From: Gemella haemolysans | Lineage (GTDB): Bacteria > Bacillota > Bacilli > Staphylococcales > Gemellaceae | NCBI RefSeq assembly: GCF_901873445.1 | Contig: NZ_CABFLN010000033.1 | Coordinates: forward strand, 1 to 15,221 | Direction of reading: 5' to 3' | DNA: 15,221 nucleotides | Shown here: positions 7,400-15,221 of the stretch, piece after piece | Numbering within the stretch: the stretch's first letter is position 1 | How the letters are laid out: each line of letters begins with the position of its first letter | The notes under the pieces: generated by a model | What the model was told of the DNA's origin: nothing | What the model saw: the letters and a program-made list of their open reading frames with translations, nothing else | The model's database searches: none | Position numbers and translations under genes: made by a program

Positions 7400-10300
7400 A
7401 TGAAAAATTTATTCAGTAGAAAAGAAGTATTTTCAATTAGAAAATTTAGTATGGGAGTAGCTTCAGTAATTATAGCTGCAAGTTTAATGGTTTCATCTCA
7501 AGCTAATGTACAATTATTGAAAGCAAAAGAAAATATAGAAGTACAGGTTAATAAAGATATTAATATACGTGTGTTAGAAAGAGATGGAGGAGCAGTAATT
7601 GAGCTAGGTGCAACTAAAGATTTAACAGATGTAGATGTAAATGTAATGTTAAATGGTAATAGAGTAGTTGCATATCACATTACAAGTATAAAAGCTGGAC
7701 AAAAAATAGAAAAGAAAGTAACAAAAGAACAGCTAGAAACAATTAAAAAATTAATATCAAACGGACAAAAAACTTTACCTAATACAGCAATAGTGGAAAG
7801 AAGTGTTTCACAAACAATTAATATTGCAGGTAATAGTTTAAGGGTAGATGTTAAGTATCATGTAGAAGATAATTCAGTACCAGAAGTAAAACCAGAGCAA
7901 CCGAAACCAGAAGTAAAACCAGAAGTAAAACCGGAACAACCAGAACCAGAGGTAAAACCGGAACAATCGAAACCAGAGGAGAAACCAGAGCAACCGAAAC
8001 CAAAGGTAAAACCGGAGCAACCGAAACCAGAGGTAAAACCGGAGCAACCGAAACCAGAGGTTAAACCAGAACAACCAAAACCAGAAGTAAAACCGGAACA
8101 ATCGAAACCAGAGGTAAAACCAGAGCAACCGAAACCGGAAGTAAAACCGGAACAACCGAAACCAGAGGTAAAACCGGAGCAACCGAAACCAGAAGTGGAC
8201 CCGGAACAACCTAACAAGCAAAATAAACCTGAGAAGAAGGAAGAAAATAAAGTAGTAAAATTTGAAGATGCTAATTTAAAACGAATTCTACTTAAAAAGT
8301 TGAAAGATTATAAAGGTGTAGATGAAGAAGATGATGGATTAGCTGGAGAATATAACATTAAAATTAAAGATAAAAATTATAGAAAAGATAAAAATGATAT
8401 AGAAATATATGAAAAAGACATGGAACAGTTGGAATCTTTTGCTATAAGAGGCTTTGATGAAGAAACTTTTGAATCATTTGTAGGTGATCAACAAATTAAG
8501 AGTATAGTTGGACTAGAGAAAGCTGTTAATTTAAAACAATTAACTATTTCAGGAAACCCAGATGATTCCCGAGGAGCACTTAGAAACATATCTCCACTAA
8601 GAGGATTGAAGAACCTAGAACTGTTGAGATTATCACATAATGATATTATTGATATTTCACCAATTGAAGGATTGACCAACTTGAAACATCTGTTCTTATC
8701 ACATAACCAAATAAAAAATATTGATGCAGTTAAGAATTTAACGAATTTAGAATCATTAGATTTCGCTAGAAATATCGGTGAAGAAAGAATAAGTGATATT
8801 TCAGCTATTGCTAGTTTGACTAAACTTAAATTGCTAGGGTTATCTGATGCTAAGATTCCAGATATTTCAGTCTTAAAAAATCTTGTGAACTTAGAAACTT
8901 TCATGGCAAATGATAGTAAAATTGAAAATATATCTGTGTTAAAAAATGCAAAAAATCTAAAAATTCTTTATCTTGATAAAAATAAAATAACTGATGTTTC
9001 AGTAGTGAAAGATTTAGTAGAACTAACAGAATTGTACTTACGTAACAATAATATTTCTGAAATTGATTTTAGTAAGTTAACTAAATTATCAGATGTAAAC
9101 GTAGAAGGTAATAAAATTAGCGATTACTCTTCATTAGAAAAACTAACATCATTAAAATATGTCAATCTTTCTAAACAGCATGTTGATTTAAACAGAGAAT
9201 ATACATTAGATAGTAATTCTGTTGAAATGGATATGCCTATTATAGGATTGAAATCACATGCAAAAGAAGGGACGATTAAAGTAACTTCAGACAATGATAA
9301 AGTAAAAGCAAGTTATGATGAAAAAACCAATAAAGTTATTTTAAGTGTAACTGACGAGGTTATGAAAGAATCTGCTAATAAAAAACTCTCAGTTAATTTA
9401 AAAGTTTTATATGTAGATAAAGAAGATTATAAATCTGAAGAAACTAACATTGATGTTAATAATATAAAATTGAATGTAAAAGAACAAGTATTGGAACCTA
9501 AAAAATTAGTCATTGATGATTTAGTTGTAACACATGGAAACAAAACTGTAACCGATAAGTTAACATACATACTAGTTAACAAAAAGAATGACAATGAAGT
9601 AATCGAAAAAAATACTAATAAAGGCATGCTTAGTGGACTCGAACTTATTAAGGATGAAGTTTATACATTATCTTTAAATGATAATGAGAAATATCAGATG
9701 GAAGATATTGATGTAGTAGCAAAAGAAGAGGATGGGTTCTCTGCATTATACAATGTAAAAACTAATGAAATAATACAAAATTTAGAAGTGAAAAAAATAA
9801 AAAAAGAAGAAACACCTGAGGATAATGCGGTAACATTGGATGGTATTACTGCAAAAGTGACTAATAGTTCAGGTGCTCCAATTAGTAATGTTCCATTTAG
9901 ATTATTTGAGTATGATGGTATTATTCCAAATATTGTAAAACAAGAAAAAACTGATGAAGATGGCACATTAACATTAATGTCAAATCAACTTAAACCTAAT
10001 AAAAAATATGAATTAAGAATTGAAAAAAGAGATACTGCATTTAATAGAGAGAATGTTATATTTACAACTGATGAAAATGGAGAAGTTGTAAGTATTGATA
10101 ATAAAGCAGTTACTGAAGAAACTACTGGAATAATTGACTTTAAAGAAGAAAGAAAAAATGATAAAGAAATAAAAACAATTAAATCGTATTATAAAGTAGT
10201 AGACGAGAATGGAAATCCTGTTGAGAATGTTGAATTGTCTGTTAATGGTATTAGAACTAAAATTACAACATTGAAAAATGCTCGATCAAATAAAGACGGT

Positions 10301-11029
10301 ATAGTAGAGCTAGATTTAGAGAAAAAAGTAAATGGTGTTGATTATATAGTAAATGTATCTAAAAATGATCAATTCAATTGGGAGTTCAAACCGGACTCAG
10401 TTAACTTAAACGTTTCAGAAAATGGAGTTATTACATATAGTGACTCAGAAGAAAAATATAGTCTTACAGATTATAATGGAACTAAAATTCCTGTATTTGT
10501 TGTGAAAAGAGTTGATTTAAATTATTTGAAAACTGATTTAAGAGAAAAAATAAAAGAAGCGGAAGGAGAACTAGGGAAGGCACCTAGTAAAGAATTAACA
10601 GACATTGTTAATTCTGCAAAAGAAGAATTAGCTAAACCTGAGACTTTACCTATCTATGTTAAAGGTTATATAGATAATTTAACAACAGCTCTAAATAAAA
10701 TTAAAGAATCAAAAATTGATAAAAAAACAGTAAAAAAAGGTGAAATTCCTGAGATTCTTGTTAGAAATGGGAGAGAACCAGAATTACGTGAAATTACTTT
10801 TGAGTTTGTAAATAAAAAGGATTCTGCAGATAAAGTTGAGGTAACTAGTAGTAATGGAAGTTTAACTAATATAGAGTTAACTGTTGGTGCAGAGTACATT
10901 ATTAAGGTAAAAGGAGAAAATAATCAAGTATTACCTGGCAGTTTGGAAATTAAAGAAGAAGATGGGAACTTTGTACCTTACAAAGTAGGAACTGATGAAT
11001 TTTATGATTCTATAGATTTAAGTGAATAA
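7400..11029 (+). CDS. Secreted YSIRK protein with one LRR block and beta-sandwich modules, no LPXTG anchor
   Basis: This 1209-aa protein is the second member of the array. The signal peptide and N-terminal module (1-157, LPNTA at 126-130) are about 90% identical to those of the upstream gene. The EQPKPEVKP stalk spans 161-283. A divergent LRR cap at 287-366 leads into ten LRRs (367-592), then an Ig-like segment (593-695) homologous to that after LRR block 1 upstream. Residues 702-802 and 1112-1209 look like two copies of one beta module (FVNKK...[23 protein letters not shown]). Between them are two Cna-B/SpaA-like segments (812-905 and 925-1036) and a FIVAR-like helical stretch (1038-1105). 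The protein stops at the end of the second beta module, without any anchor. GGAG is 7 nt before ATG, and the 15-bp gap to the upstream gene implies one transcript. Adhesin function is inferred from architecture. Confidence 0.93.
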   Translation: MKNLFSRKEVFSIRKFSMGVASVIIAASLMVSSQANVQLLKAKENIEVQVNKDINIRVLERDGGAVIELGATKDLTDVDVNVMLNGNRVVAYHITSIKAGQKIEKKVTKEQLETIKKLISNGQKTLPNTAIVERSVSQTINIAGNSLRVDVKYHVEDNSVPEVKPEQPKPEVKPEVKPEQPEPEVKPEQSKPEEKPEQPKPKVKPEQPKPEVKPEQPKPEVKPEQPKPEVKPEQSKPEVKPEQPKPEVKPEQPKPEVKPEQPKPEVDPEQPNKQNKPEKKEENKVVKFEDANLKRILLKKLKDYKGVDEEDDGLAGEYNIKIKDKNYRKDKNDIEIYEKDMEQLESFAIRGFDEETFESFVGDQQIKSIVGLEKAVNLKQLTISGNPDDSRGALRNISPLRGLKNLELLRLSHNDIIDISPIEGLTNLKHLFLSHNQIKNIDAVKNLTNLESLDFARNIGEERISDISAIASLTKLKLLGLSDAKIPDISVLKNLVNLETFMANDSKIENISVLKNAKNLKILYLDKNKITDVSVVKDLVELTELYLRNNNISEIDFSKLTKLSDVNVEGNKISDYSSLEKLTSLKYVNLSKQHVDLNREYTLDSNSVEMDMPIIGLKSHAKEGTIKVTSDNDKVKASYDEKTNKVILSVTDEVMKESANKKLSVNLKVLYVDKEDYKSEETNIDVNNIKLNVKEQVLEPKKLVIDDLVVTHGNKTVTDKLTYILVNKKNDNEVIEKNTNKGMLSGLELIKDEVYTLSLNDNEKYQMEDIDVVAKEEDGFSALYNVKTNEIIQNLEVKKIKKEETPEDNAVTLDGITAKVTNSSGAPISNVPFRLFEYDGIIPNIVKQEKTDEDGTLTLMSNQLKPNKKYELRIEKRDTAFNRENVIFTTDENGEVVSIDNKAVTEETTGIIDFKEERKNDKEIKTIKSYYKVVDENGNPVENVELSVNGIRTKITTLKNARSNKDGIVELDLEKKVNGVDYIVNVSKNDQFNWEFKPDSVNLNVSENGVITYSDSEEKYSLTDYNGTKIPVFVVKRVDLNYLKTDLREKIKEAEGELGKAPSKELTDIVNSAKEELAKPETLPIYVKGYIDNLTTALNKIKESKIDKKTVKKGEIPEILVRNGREPELREITFEFVNKKDSADKVEVTSSNGSLTNIELTVGAEYIIKVKGENNQVLPGSLEIKEEDGNFVPYKVGTDEFYDSIDLSE
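7880..8248 (+). repeat. Proline-rich stalk repeats of the second array protein
   Basis: Residues 161-283 are about eleven 9-residue EQPKPEVKP units, more regular than in the upstream gene. Several adjacent 27-bp units are nearly identical at DNA level, which suggests recent expansion or homogenisation. Confidence 0.9.
8498..9175 (+). repeat. LRR block of the second array protein
   Basis: About ten 22-residue internalin-type repeats (residues 367-592), the first with an insertion ([11 protein letters not shown]). The last is partial and runs into the LRR-adjacent Ig-like segment. Confidence 0.85.
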
Positions 11030-11210
11030 AAAGAAGAAGTTCTTAAATCGGCTTTAATAATAGTAAAACTTAAAAAATTAATTACCAGAGGTTTAGAAAT
11101 GAAGAGTGTTATCTAGATAATTAAAAAAGCAGTTTATAGTTCTTGATAATAAAGATGAACTCAAAAATTATAGATAATCAAAATAGAAATCTAGATTAAG
11201 GAGAAAGAAA
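11030..11210 (+). promoter_or_regulatory. 181-bp spacer before the third array gene with two CTAG-centred palindromes
   Basis: There is no hairpin followed by a T-tract here, so the upstream transcript may read through. A weak promoter is possible (TTGATA at 11143-11148, TTATAG at 11168-11173, 19-bp spacing), but I would not rely on it. Two perfect palindromes share a CTAG centre: TTATCTAGATAA (11109-11120) and AATCTAGATT (11188-11197). The third gene has a better Shine-Dalgarno than the other two (AAGGAG, 11198-11203, 7 nt before ATG). Confidence 0.4.
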
Positions 11211-14200
11211 ATGAAAAATATATTTAGCAAAAAAGAAGTGTTTTCAATAAGAAAATTTAGTATGGGAGCAGCATCAGTGATGATAGCGGCAAGTTTACTT
11301 GTGTCCCCACAAACTAATCTACATGTTTCAAAAGCAAAAGAAAATATAGAAGTACAAGTCAATAAGGATATTAAGGTAAGTATTATAGAAAAAAATGGAG
11401 GGGCAGAAGTAGAATTAACAGCTACAAAAGATTTAACAGATGTAGATGTAAATGTAATGTTAAATGGTACAAGAGTAACCTCTTATCATATTGCTAGTAT
11501 AAAAGCAGGAGAAAAAATACAAAAAGAAGTAACAAAAGAACAATTAGAAACAATAAAAAAATTAATAGCAAGCGGTCAAAAAACATTACCTAATACAGCA
11601 ATAGTAGAAAAAAATGTTTCACAAACAATTAATATTGATGGTAATAACCTAAGAGTAGATGTTAGATATCATGTAGAGGAAGAACTGGCAACAGATAAAC
11701 CAGAAGTTAAACCTAACCCTGAAGTGAAACCAGAACAACCGAGATCAGAGGTAAAACCGGAGCAACCGAAATCAGAGGTAAAACCGGAGCAACCGAAACC
11801 AGAGGTAAAACCGGAGCAACCGAAACCAGAGGTAAAACCGGAGCAACCGAAACCAGAGGTAAAACCAGAACAACCGAAATCAGAGGTAAAACCGGAGCAA
11901 CCGAAACCAGAGGTAAAACCAGAGCAACCAGAAGTTAAACCTAACCCTGAAGTGAAACCAGAACAACCGAAATCAGAAGGAAAACCAGCACCAGAAGTTA
12001 AACCTAACCCTGAAGCGAAACCAGACAAACCAGAAGGGAAACCAACTCCAGAACATAAAGAAGAAAACTCTAAAGAAGATTTGAGTAAAACACGTGCTGA
12101 ACTTGAAAAATTAACAAGTAGAGACCTTAGAACTGAAAAAGGGTATGTGGCTAATGAAGGTAATCAACCAACTAATAATGCGTGGATAGCTGCTAAAACA
12201 GAAGCAGAAAAAGTACTTAAAAATCCAAATGCCACTAAAGAACAATTGGAAACAGCTATTTCAAACTTAACAGAAAAAACTAATGATGCACTTGTTGGAA
12301 GTGAAAAAACAAAAGTAAAAAAACTAATTGTTTCTTCAAATAAAAATAACGAAGATAAGTTAAAATTACGAGTAGAGTTAAATAAAGCAAAAACTATAGA
12401 GGAAGTCAGAGCAATTGCTGAAAAAGTAGGAGGGAAGGTAACGCCTCCTAGAGAAAATAATACGGAAACAAAACCAGAAGGAAGCAACTCAGAAACAACT
12501 CCAGAAAAACCAGGAGAGAGTAATACAGGAACAGCCCCAGAAAAACCAGAAGGAAGCAACTCTGGAACAACTCCAGAAAAACCAGAAGGAAGCAACCCAG
12601 AAACAACTCCAGAAAAACCTAAAATAGAAGATGATAAAGTAGTAGCTATTAAAGAAGCAATAGTTACAAAAAATTTACAAGGTAAAGGTGGATTATTATT
12701 ATTTGATGTAGAAGTTAAAAATACAGATGTAAACAAAGTAGGACTTGTTGCTTATCGAGATGGTGTAAAAACAGACAATGTAACAATAGATAAATTTTTA
12801 ACTGAGTCAACTAATAAAGTGAGCTACACTATTACTGTTCCAAAAAATGAAACTGATAAAGAAATTAAATATAAATTTGTAGTAACTGTAGATGGTTCAG
12901 AAACAAATAAATATTTAGAAAAAACACAAGAAGCCTTTGTAGAGGAAGCTAAAATATCAAATTATTCACTAGAAAATGAAGTTCTTCAAGGTGGAGGAGA
13001 AGGAAGCCTAGTTTTAAAAGGGAACAATTTAACAACTGGTAATGTGAAAATCAGAGTATTCAACTCAGATTCAATAGAAGAAAATACTACATTAACAAAT
13101 AGCGTAGTATATGAAAAACGCAATAATGATTTTGTAGCTAAGATTAATTTCCCGGAAAATAATACAAATACTTCAAAATCATATAAAGTGAAAATATATC
13201 AAAATGGTAAAGAAGTCAATATCACTACGTTAGATGGAAGAGATAGACGCGATAAACCTACGTTTACTGTAGTTGGAAAAAATCAAGATAGCAGCAAACC
13301 AGTATTATCAAATTTAACAATTACTTCATATAGAACAAGTGGGACTGGTGCTGTGAATGACGGGATAGAAAAAACTGAAACAACTGTAGCATCTAATCAA
13401 GTTAGTAAAAAAACTGAAGTTCACCTTTACGGAGCTAATTTGAATGAAGTAAAAACAAAAGTTAAGATAGTTGATCAAAATGGAGTAGAGTGGCCTATAG
13501 AAGGAGCTGAGAGCGATCTTATTAAAATGGTTCTTGCAGGTAAGAGTGGTGTAAATAATGGTATTCTTGGAAACGGAACATTCCAAATTGCTGAAATAAT
13601 TTTACCAGGTAATTTAAAAGAGAATATGAAATTCACTTATACTTTTGCGGTGGATGGAACTAATTTTGATACAACTCATAAAGTACACGCCATTGTTGAA
13701 AAAACAGGTGGACAAGTAGATCCAGCGGTAAAAACTATAACACTTAAATATCAAGATGAAACTGGTAAAAAGATTGCTGAAGATAAAGTATTAAAAGCAT
13801 ATAGTCACTTCCCAGTTTCAGTAGGGAAAGTTGATGTAGCGGGATATACATTTGTTAAAGTAAAAGATATTAGTGCACTTAATGATAGAATTGGAGAAAA
13901 AACAGAAATAACATATGTATATAAGAATTCTAATAGTGATTCAATGACGACAGAAAAACCAAAAGTTGAAGATTCAAATAATGGAACACAGCCAGCGGTC
14001 AATGAAGATGTTAAAAAATTAAAAGAACAATTACAGAATCTTGTAGTAAAAGACTTAAGAACTGAATCTAATTATAAAATGCAAGGGACAGGGGAAGAAA
14101 CAGCTTGGTTGAATTCAAGAAAGAAAGCGAATGAAGTACTATCTAAGGCTGATGCTGATAAAAATGAATTAGAGATAAGAATTAATAAATTATCTACAGC

Positions 14201-14696
14201 TATAAAAACGCTCGAGGAAGCAAATGCGCAGAAAAATAGTAATTCTCCAGAAGTAACCCCGCCAAACAATAACGCAGCGCCTGCAACTGAAGAGTTGAAA
14301 TTAGCTAAAGAGGAAGCTAAGAGTAAAGTGTTGAATTCAGAATTTATTCAAGATAAGAATAAATATATTAAGAGAATTAAAGAGGCAACTACAGTAGATG
14401 TCTTAAAGGCGATGATATCTGAAATAGATAATTTAAATAATAACGAAGGGAAAGAATCTGCTACTGAAGAGAATATTGTAGAATCAGTTGAACAGTTAAG
14501 AACTAAATTACAAAAATTAGTAGATAATGATTTAAGAAAAAATGAACAATTTTCTCGAGTTACACCAGAATTAAAATCAGAATATAAAAAAGCGAGAGCC
14601 TTAGCGAATAAGTTATTGAATAATGATGCATCAAAAGAAGAATTAAAAGAGCAAATAAAAGTCTTAGAAACTGTTATTAAAAAAATCACAGGATAA
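11211..14696 (+). CDS. Secreted YSIRK protein with FIVAR/GA-like helical modules and a MucBP-like domain, no LPXTG anchor
   Basis: This 1161-aa protein is the third member of the array. The YSIRK signal peptide and N-terminal module (1-157, LPNTA at 126-130) are about 75% identical to the second gene's. The EQPKPEVKP stalk is at 164-283. Helical FIVAR-like modules lie at 288-365, 932-1005 and 1090-1160, each with an RDLRTE-like motif (DLRTE, DLRTE, DLRKN). The first two are followed by short GA-like three-helix segments (365-408; 1026-1078, LAKEEAKSK...ATTVDVLKAMI). Between these lie a PEGSN...TTPEKP repeat linker (421-470), three predicted beta domains (475-580, 583-690, 698-830) and a MucBP-like domain (838-905, ITLKYQDETGKKIAED). 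FIVAR+GA pairs are typical of Ebh-like proteins and GA modules of albumin binding, so host-protein binding is inferred. There are no LRRs and no sorting signal. A strong terminator starts 2 bp after the stop. Confidence 0.92.
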   Translation: MKNIFSKKEVFSIRKFSMGAASVMIAASLLVSPQTNLHVSKAKENIEVQVNKDIKVSIIEKNGGAEVELTATKDLTDVDVNVMLNGTRVTSYHIASIKAGEKIQKEVTKEQLETIKKLIASGQKTLPNTAIVEKNVSQTINIDGNNLRVDVRYHVEEELATDKPEVKPNPEVKPEQPRSEVKPEQPKSEVKPEQPKPEVKPEQPKPEVKPEQPKPEVKPEQPKSEVKPEQPKPEVKPEQPEVKPNPEVKPEQPKSEGKPAPEVKPNPEAKPDKPEGKPTPEHKEENSKEDLSKTRAELEKLTSRDLRTEKGYVANEGNQPTNNAWIAAKTEAEKVLKNPNATKEQLETAISNLTEKTNDALVGSEKTKVKKLIVSSNKNNEDKLKLRVELNKAKTIEEVRAIAEKVGGKVTPPRENNTETKPEGSNSETTPEKPGESNTGTAPEKPEGSNSGTTPEKPEGSNPETTPEKPKIEDDKVVAIKEAIVTKNLQGKGGLLLFDVEVKNTDVNKVGLVAYRDGVKTDNVTIDKFLTESTNKVSYTITVPKNETDKEIKYKFVVTVDGSETNKYLEKTQEAFVEEAKISNYSLENEVLQGGGEGSLVLKGNNLTTGNVKIRVFNSDSIEENTTLTNSVVYEKRNNDFVAKINFPENNTNTSKSYKVKIYQNGKEVNITTLDGRDRRDKPTFTVVGKNQDSSKPVLSNLTITSYRTSGTGAVNDGIEKTETTVASNQVSKKTEVHLYGANLNEVKTKVKIVDQNGVEWPIEGAESDLIKMVLAGKSGVNNGILGNGTFQIAEIILPGNLKENMKFTYTFAVDGTNFDTTHKVHAIVEKTGGQVDPAVKTITLKYQDETGKKIAEDKVLKAYSHFPVSVGKVDVAGYTFVKVKDISALNDRIGEKTEITYVYKNSNSDSMTTEKPKVEDSNNGTQPAVNEDVKKLKEQLQNLVVKDLRTESNYKMQGTGEETAWLNSRKKANEVLSKADADKNELEIRINKLSTAIKTLEEANAQKNSNSPEVTPPNNNAAPATEELKLAKEEAKSKVLNSEFIQDKNKYIKRIKEATTVDVLKAMISEIDNLNNNEGKESATEENIVESVEQLRTKLQKLVDNDLRKNEQFSRVTPELKSEYKKARALANKLLNNDASKEELKEQIKVLETVIKKITG
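11700..12059 (+). repeat. Proline-rich stalk repeats of the third array protein
   Basis: Residues 164-283 are EQPKPEVKP and EQPKSEVKP units with KPNPEVKP variants near both ends. The 27-bp unit is the same as in the two upstream genes. Confidence 0.9.
12471..12620 (+). repeat. PEGSN-TTPEKP linker repeats
   Basis: Residues 421-470 contain about four 12-13-residue units of the form PEGSNSGTTPEKP, nearly repeated at DNA level. They form a flexible linker between the first helical FIVAR/GA pair and the beta domains. Confidence 0.8.
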
Positions 14697-14697
14697 T

Positions 14698-14741
14698 AAA
14701 AAATATCGACTGAAATAATTGAGTTTCAGTCGATATTTTTT
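14698..14741 (+). terminator. Strong terminator of the surface-protein array
   Basis: AAAAAATATCGACTGAAA (14698-14715) pairs perfectly over 18 bp with TTTCAGTCGATATTTTTT (14724-14741) across an 8-nt loop. The flanking A and T runs make it potentially bidirectional. Confidence 0.95.
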
Positions 14742-14770
14742 ATATATTAATAAGGGTTCTACAAAATTTA

Positions 14771-14801
14771 GGACTGATGGAAAAAATCAGTCCGATTTTT
14801 T
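14771..14801 (+). terminator. Second, tandem terminator
   Basis: GGACTGAT (14771-14778) pairs with ATCAGTCC (14786-14793) across a 7-nt loop, then GA and a six-T run. It insulates the downstream transporter gene. Between here and 14987 the sequence is very AT-rich. I find no convincing promoter; TTGTAT at 14883-14888 with TAAACT at 14906-14911 is the best candidate, and it is weak. Confidence 0.8.
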
Positions 14802-14987
14802 GATGAGTCTTAATACTTTGATATTAGTCTTTTTTTATTTTGAAAATATTTCTATGAAAACGAAATGTAAATGATATTTTTCTTGTATTTTCATGATAAT
14901 TATATTAAACTATTAATGTATAAAAAACAGTATTATAACAATAAGAGGTTGTATTACTTTTAGAAAAAATAAGAAAGAGGTATATTA

Positions 14988-15221
14988 ATGGAATTATCAT
15001 CGAATTCGGCTACTCGAAGGCAAGGTATATCTCTTAATCACAGCATATGTAGTGTTTGCTACTAACTGGGTTGCAAGATCGAACTTATCAAAACAAATTA
15101 CGGACCACTATTTTAATGGAGAGAAAGTATCTCCTATAATTTCCGAGGTTGTAAACTATACAATTACTATAGCAAGAATTATAGCAAACTTATTAGCTGC
15201 GTTTATATTAATTAAATTACA
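14988..15221 (+). pseudogene. Start of a membrane transporter (MFS-like), apparently frameshifted near the start; runs off the window
   Basis: An ATG at 14988 has AGAGG (14976-14980) 7 nt upstream but opens only a 25-codon frame (MELSSNSATRRQG...). From 15019 another frame is open for 67 codons to the window edge. It reads like the first two helices of a major facilitator transporter: GKVYLLITAYVVFATNWV, a polar loop with SKQITDHYFNGEKVSPIISE, then VNYTITIARIIANLLAAFIL. That frame has no ATG, GTG or TTG upstream and meets a TAA at 14986-14988. Removing one base in the CGAAGG around 15015-15020 would join the two into MELSSNSATRGKVYLL. Either the gene is broken, the sequence has a one-base error, or the body uses an unusual start. 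The family assignment rests on hydrophobicity and a recognisable first helix; the substrate is unknown. Confidence 0.6.

Noticed and set aside
14751..14801. GGGTTCTACAAAATTTAGGACTG considered as an insertion-sequence end (ISL3-like)
   Set aside because: I found no matching inverted end, transposase or target duplication in the window. The hairpin is better explained as a terminator.

Overview
The window is AT-rich, ordinary low-GC Firmicute chromosome with five protein-coding regions, all on the + strand. YSIRK-type signal peptides, an LPNTG sorting signal and a GAPDH close to the streptococcal/enterococcal type point to a commensal coccus of the Gemella/Streptococcus group. Gemella is my best guess, but I could not confirm it by search.

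Layout. (1) 1-1068 is the C-terminal end of a large surface protein (FIVAR and DUF1542-like helical repeats, a beta domain, an LPNTG wall anchor), closed by a hairpin at 1099-1142. (2) 1492-2508 is a complete glyceraldehyde-3-phosphate dehydrogenase with a strong promoter, a roughly 170-nt leader containing a cre-like/dyad element, and its own terminator. The Asp that normally selects NAD is Arg here. (3) 2807-14696 is a tandem array of three very large secreted proteins (1525, 1209 and 1161 aa). Each starts with the same YSIRK signal peptide, the same module of about 115 residues that I do not recognise, and a proline-rich EQPKPEVKP repeat stalk, and then each differs. The first carries three internalin-like LRR blocks with Ig-like spacers. 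The second carries one LRR block plus beta-sandwich modules and a FIVAR-like helical segment. The third carries FIVAR/GA-like helical modules, beta domains and a MucBP-like domain. Genes 1 and 2 are 15 bp apart and surely co-transcribed; gene 3 follows after 181 bp. The array ends in an 18-bp perfect terminator stem followed by a second terminator. (4) 14988-15221 is the start of a membrane transporter, probably of the major facilitator superfamily, whose start codon and body are in different frames.

Reading. The array looks like an adhesin family made by tandem duplication of a secretion/stalk cassette with exchange of the business ends. None of the three has an LPXTG signal, although the neighbouring protein does, so surface retention must be by another route or the proteins are released. 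The shared N-terminal module is the best candidate for something undescribed. GAPDH has its own promoter and terminator and is probably functionally unrelated to the adhesins.
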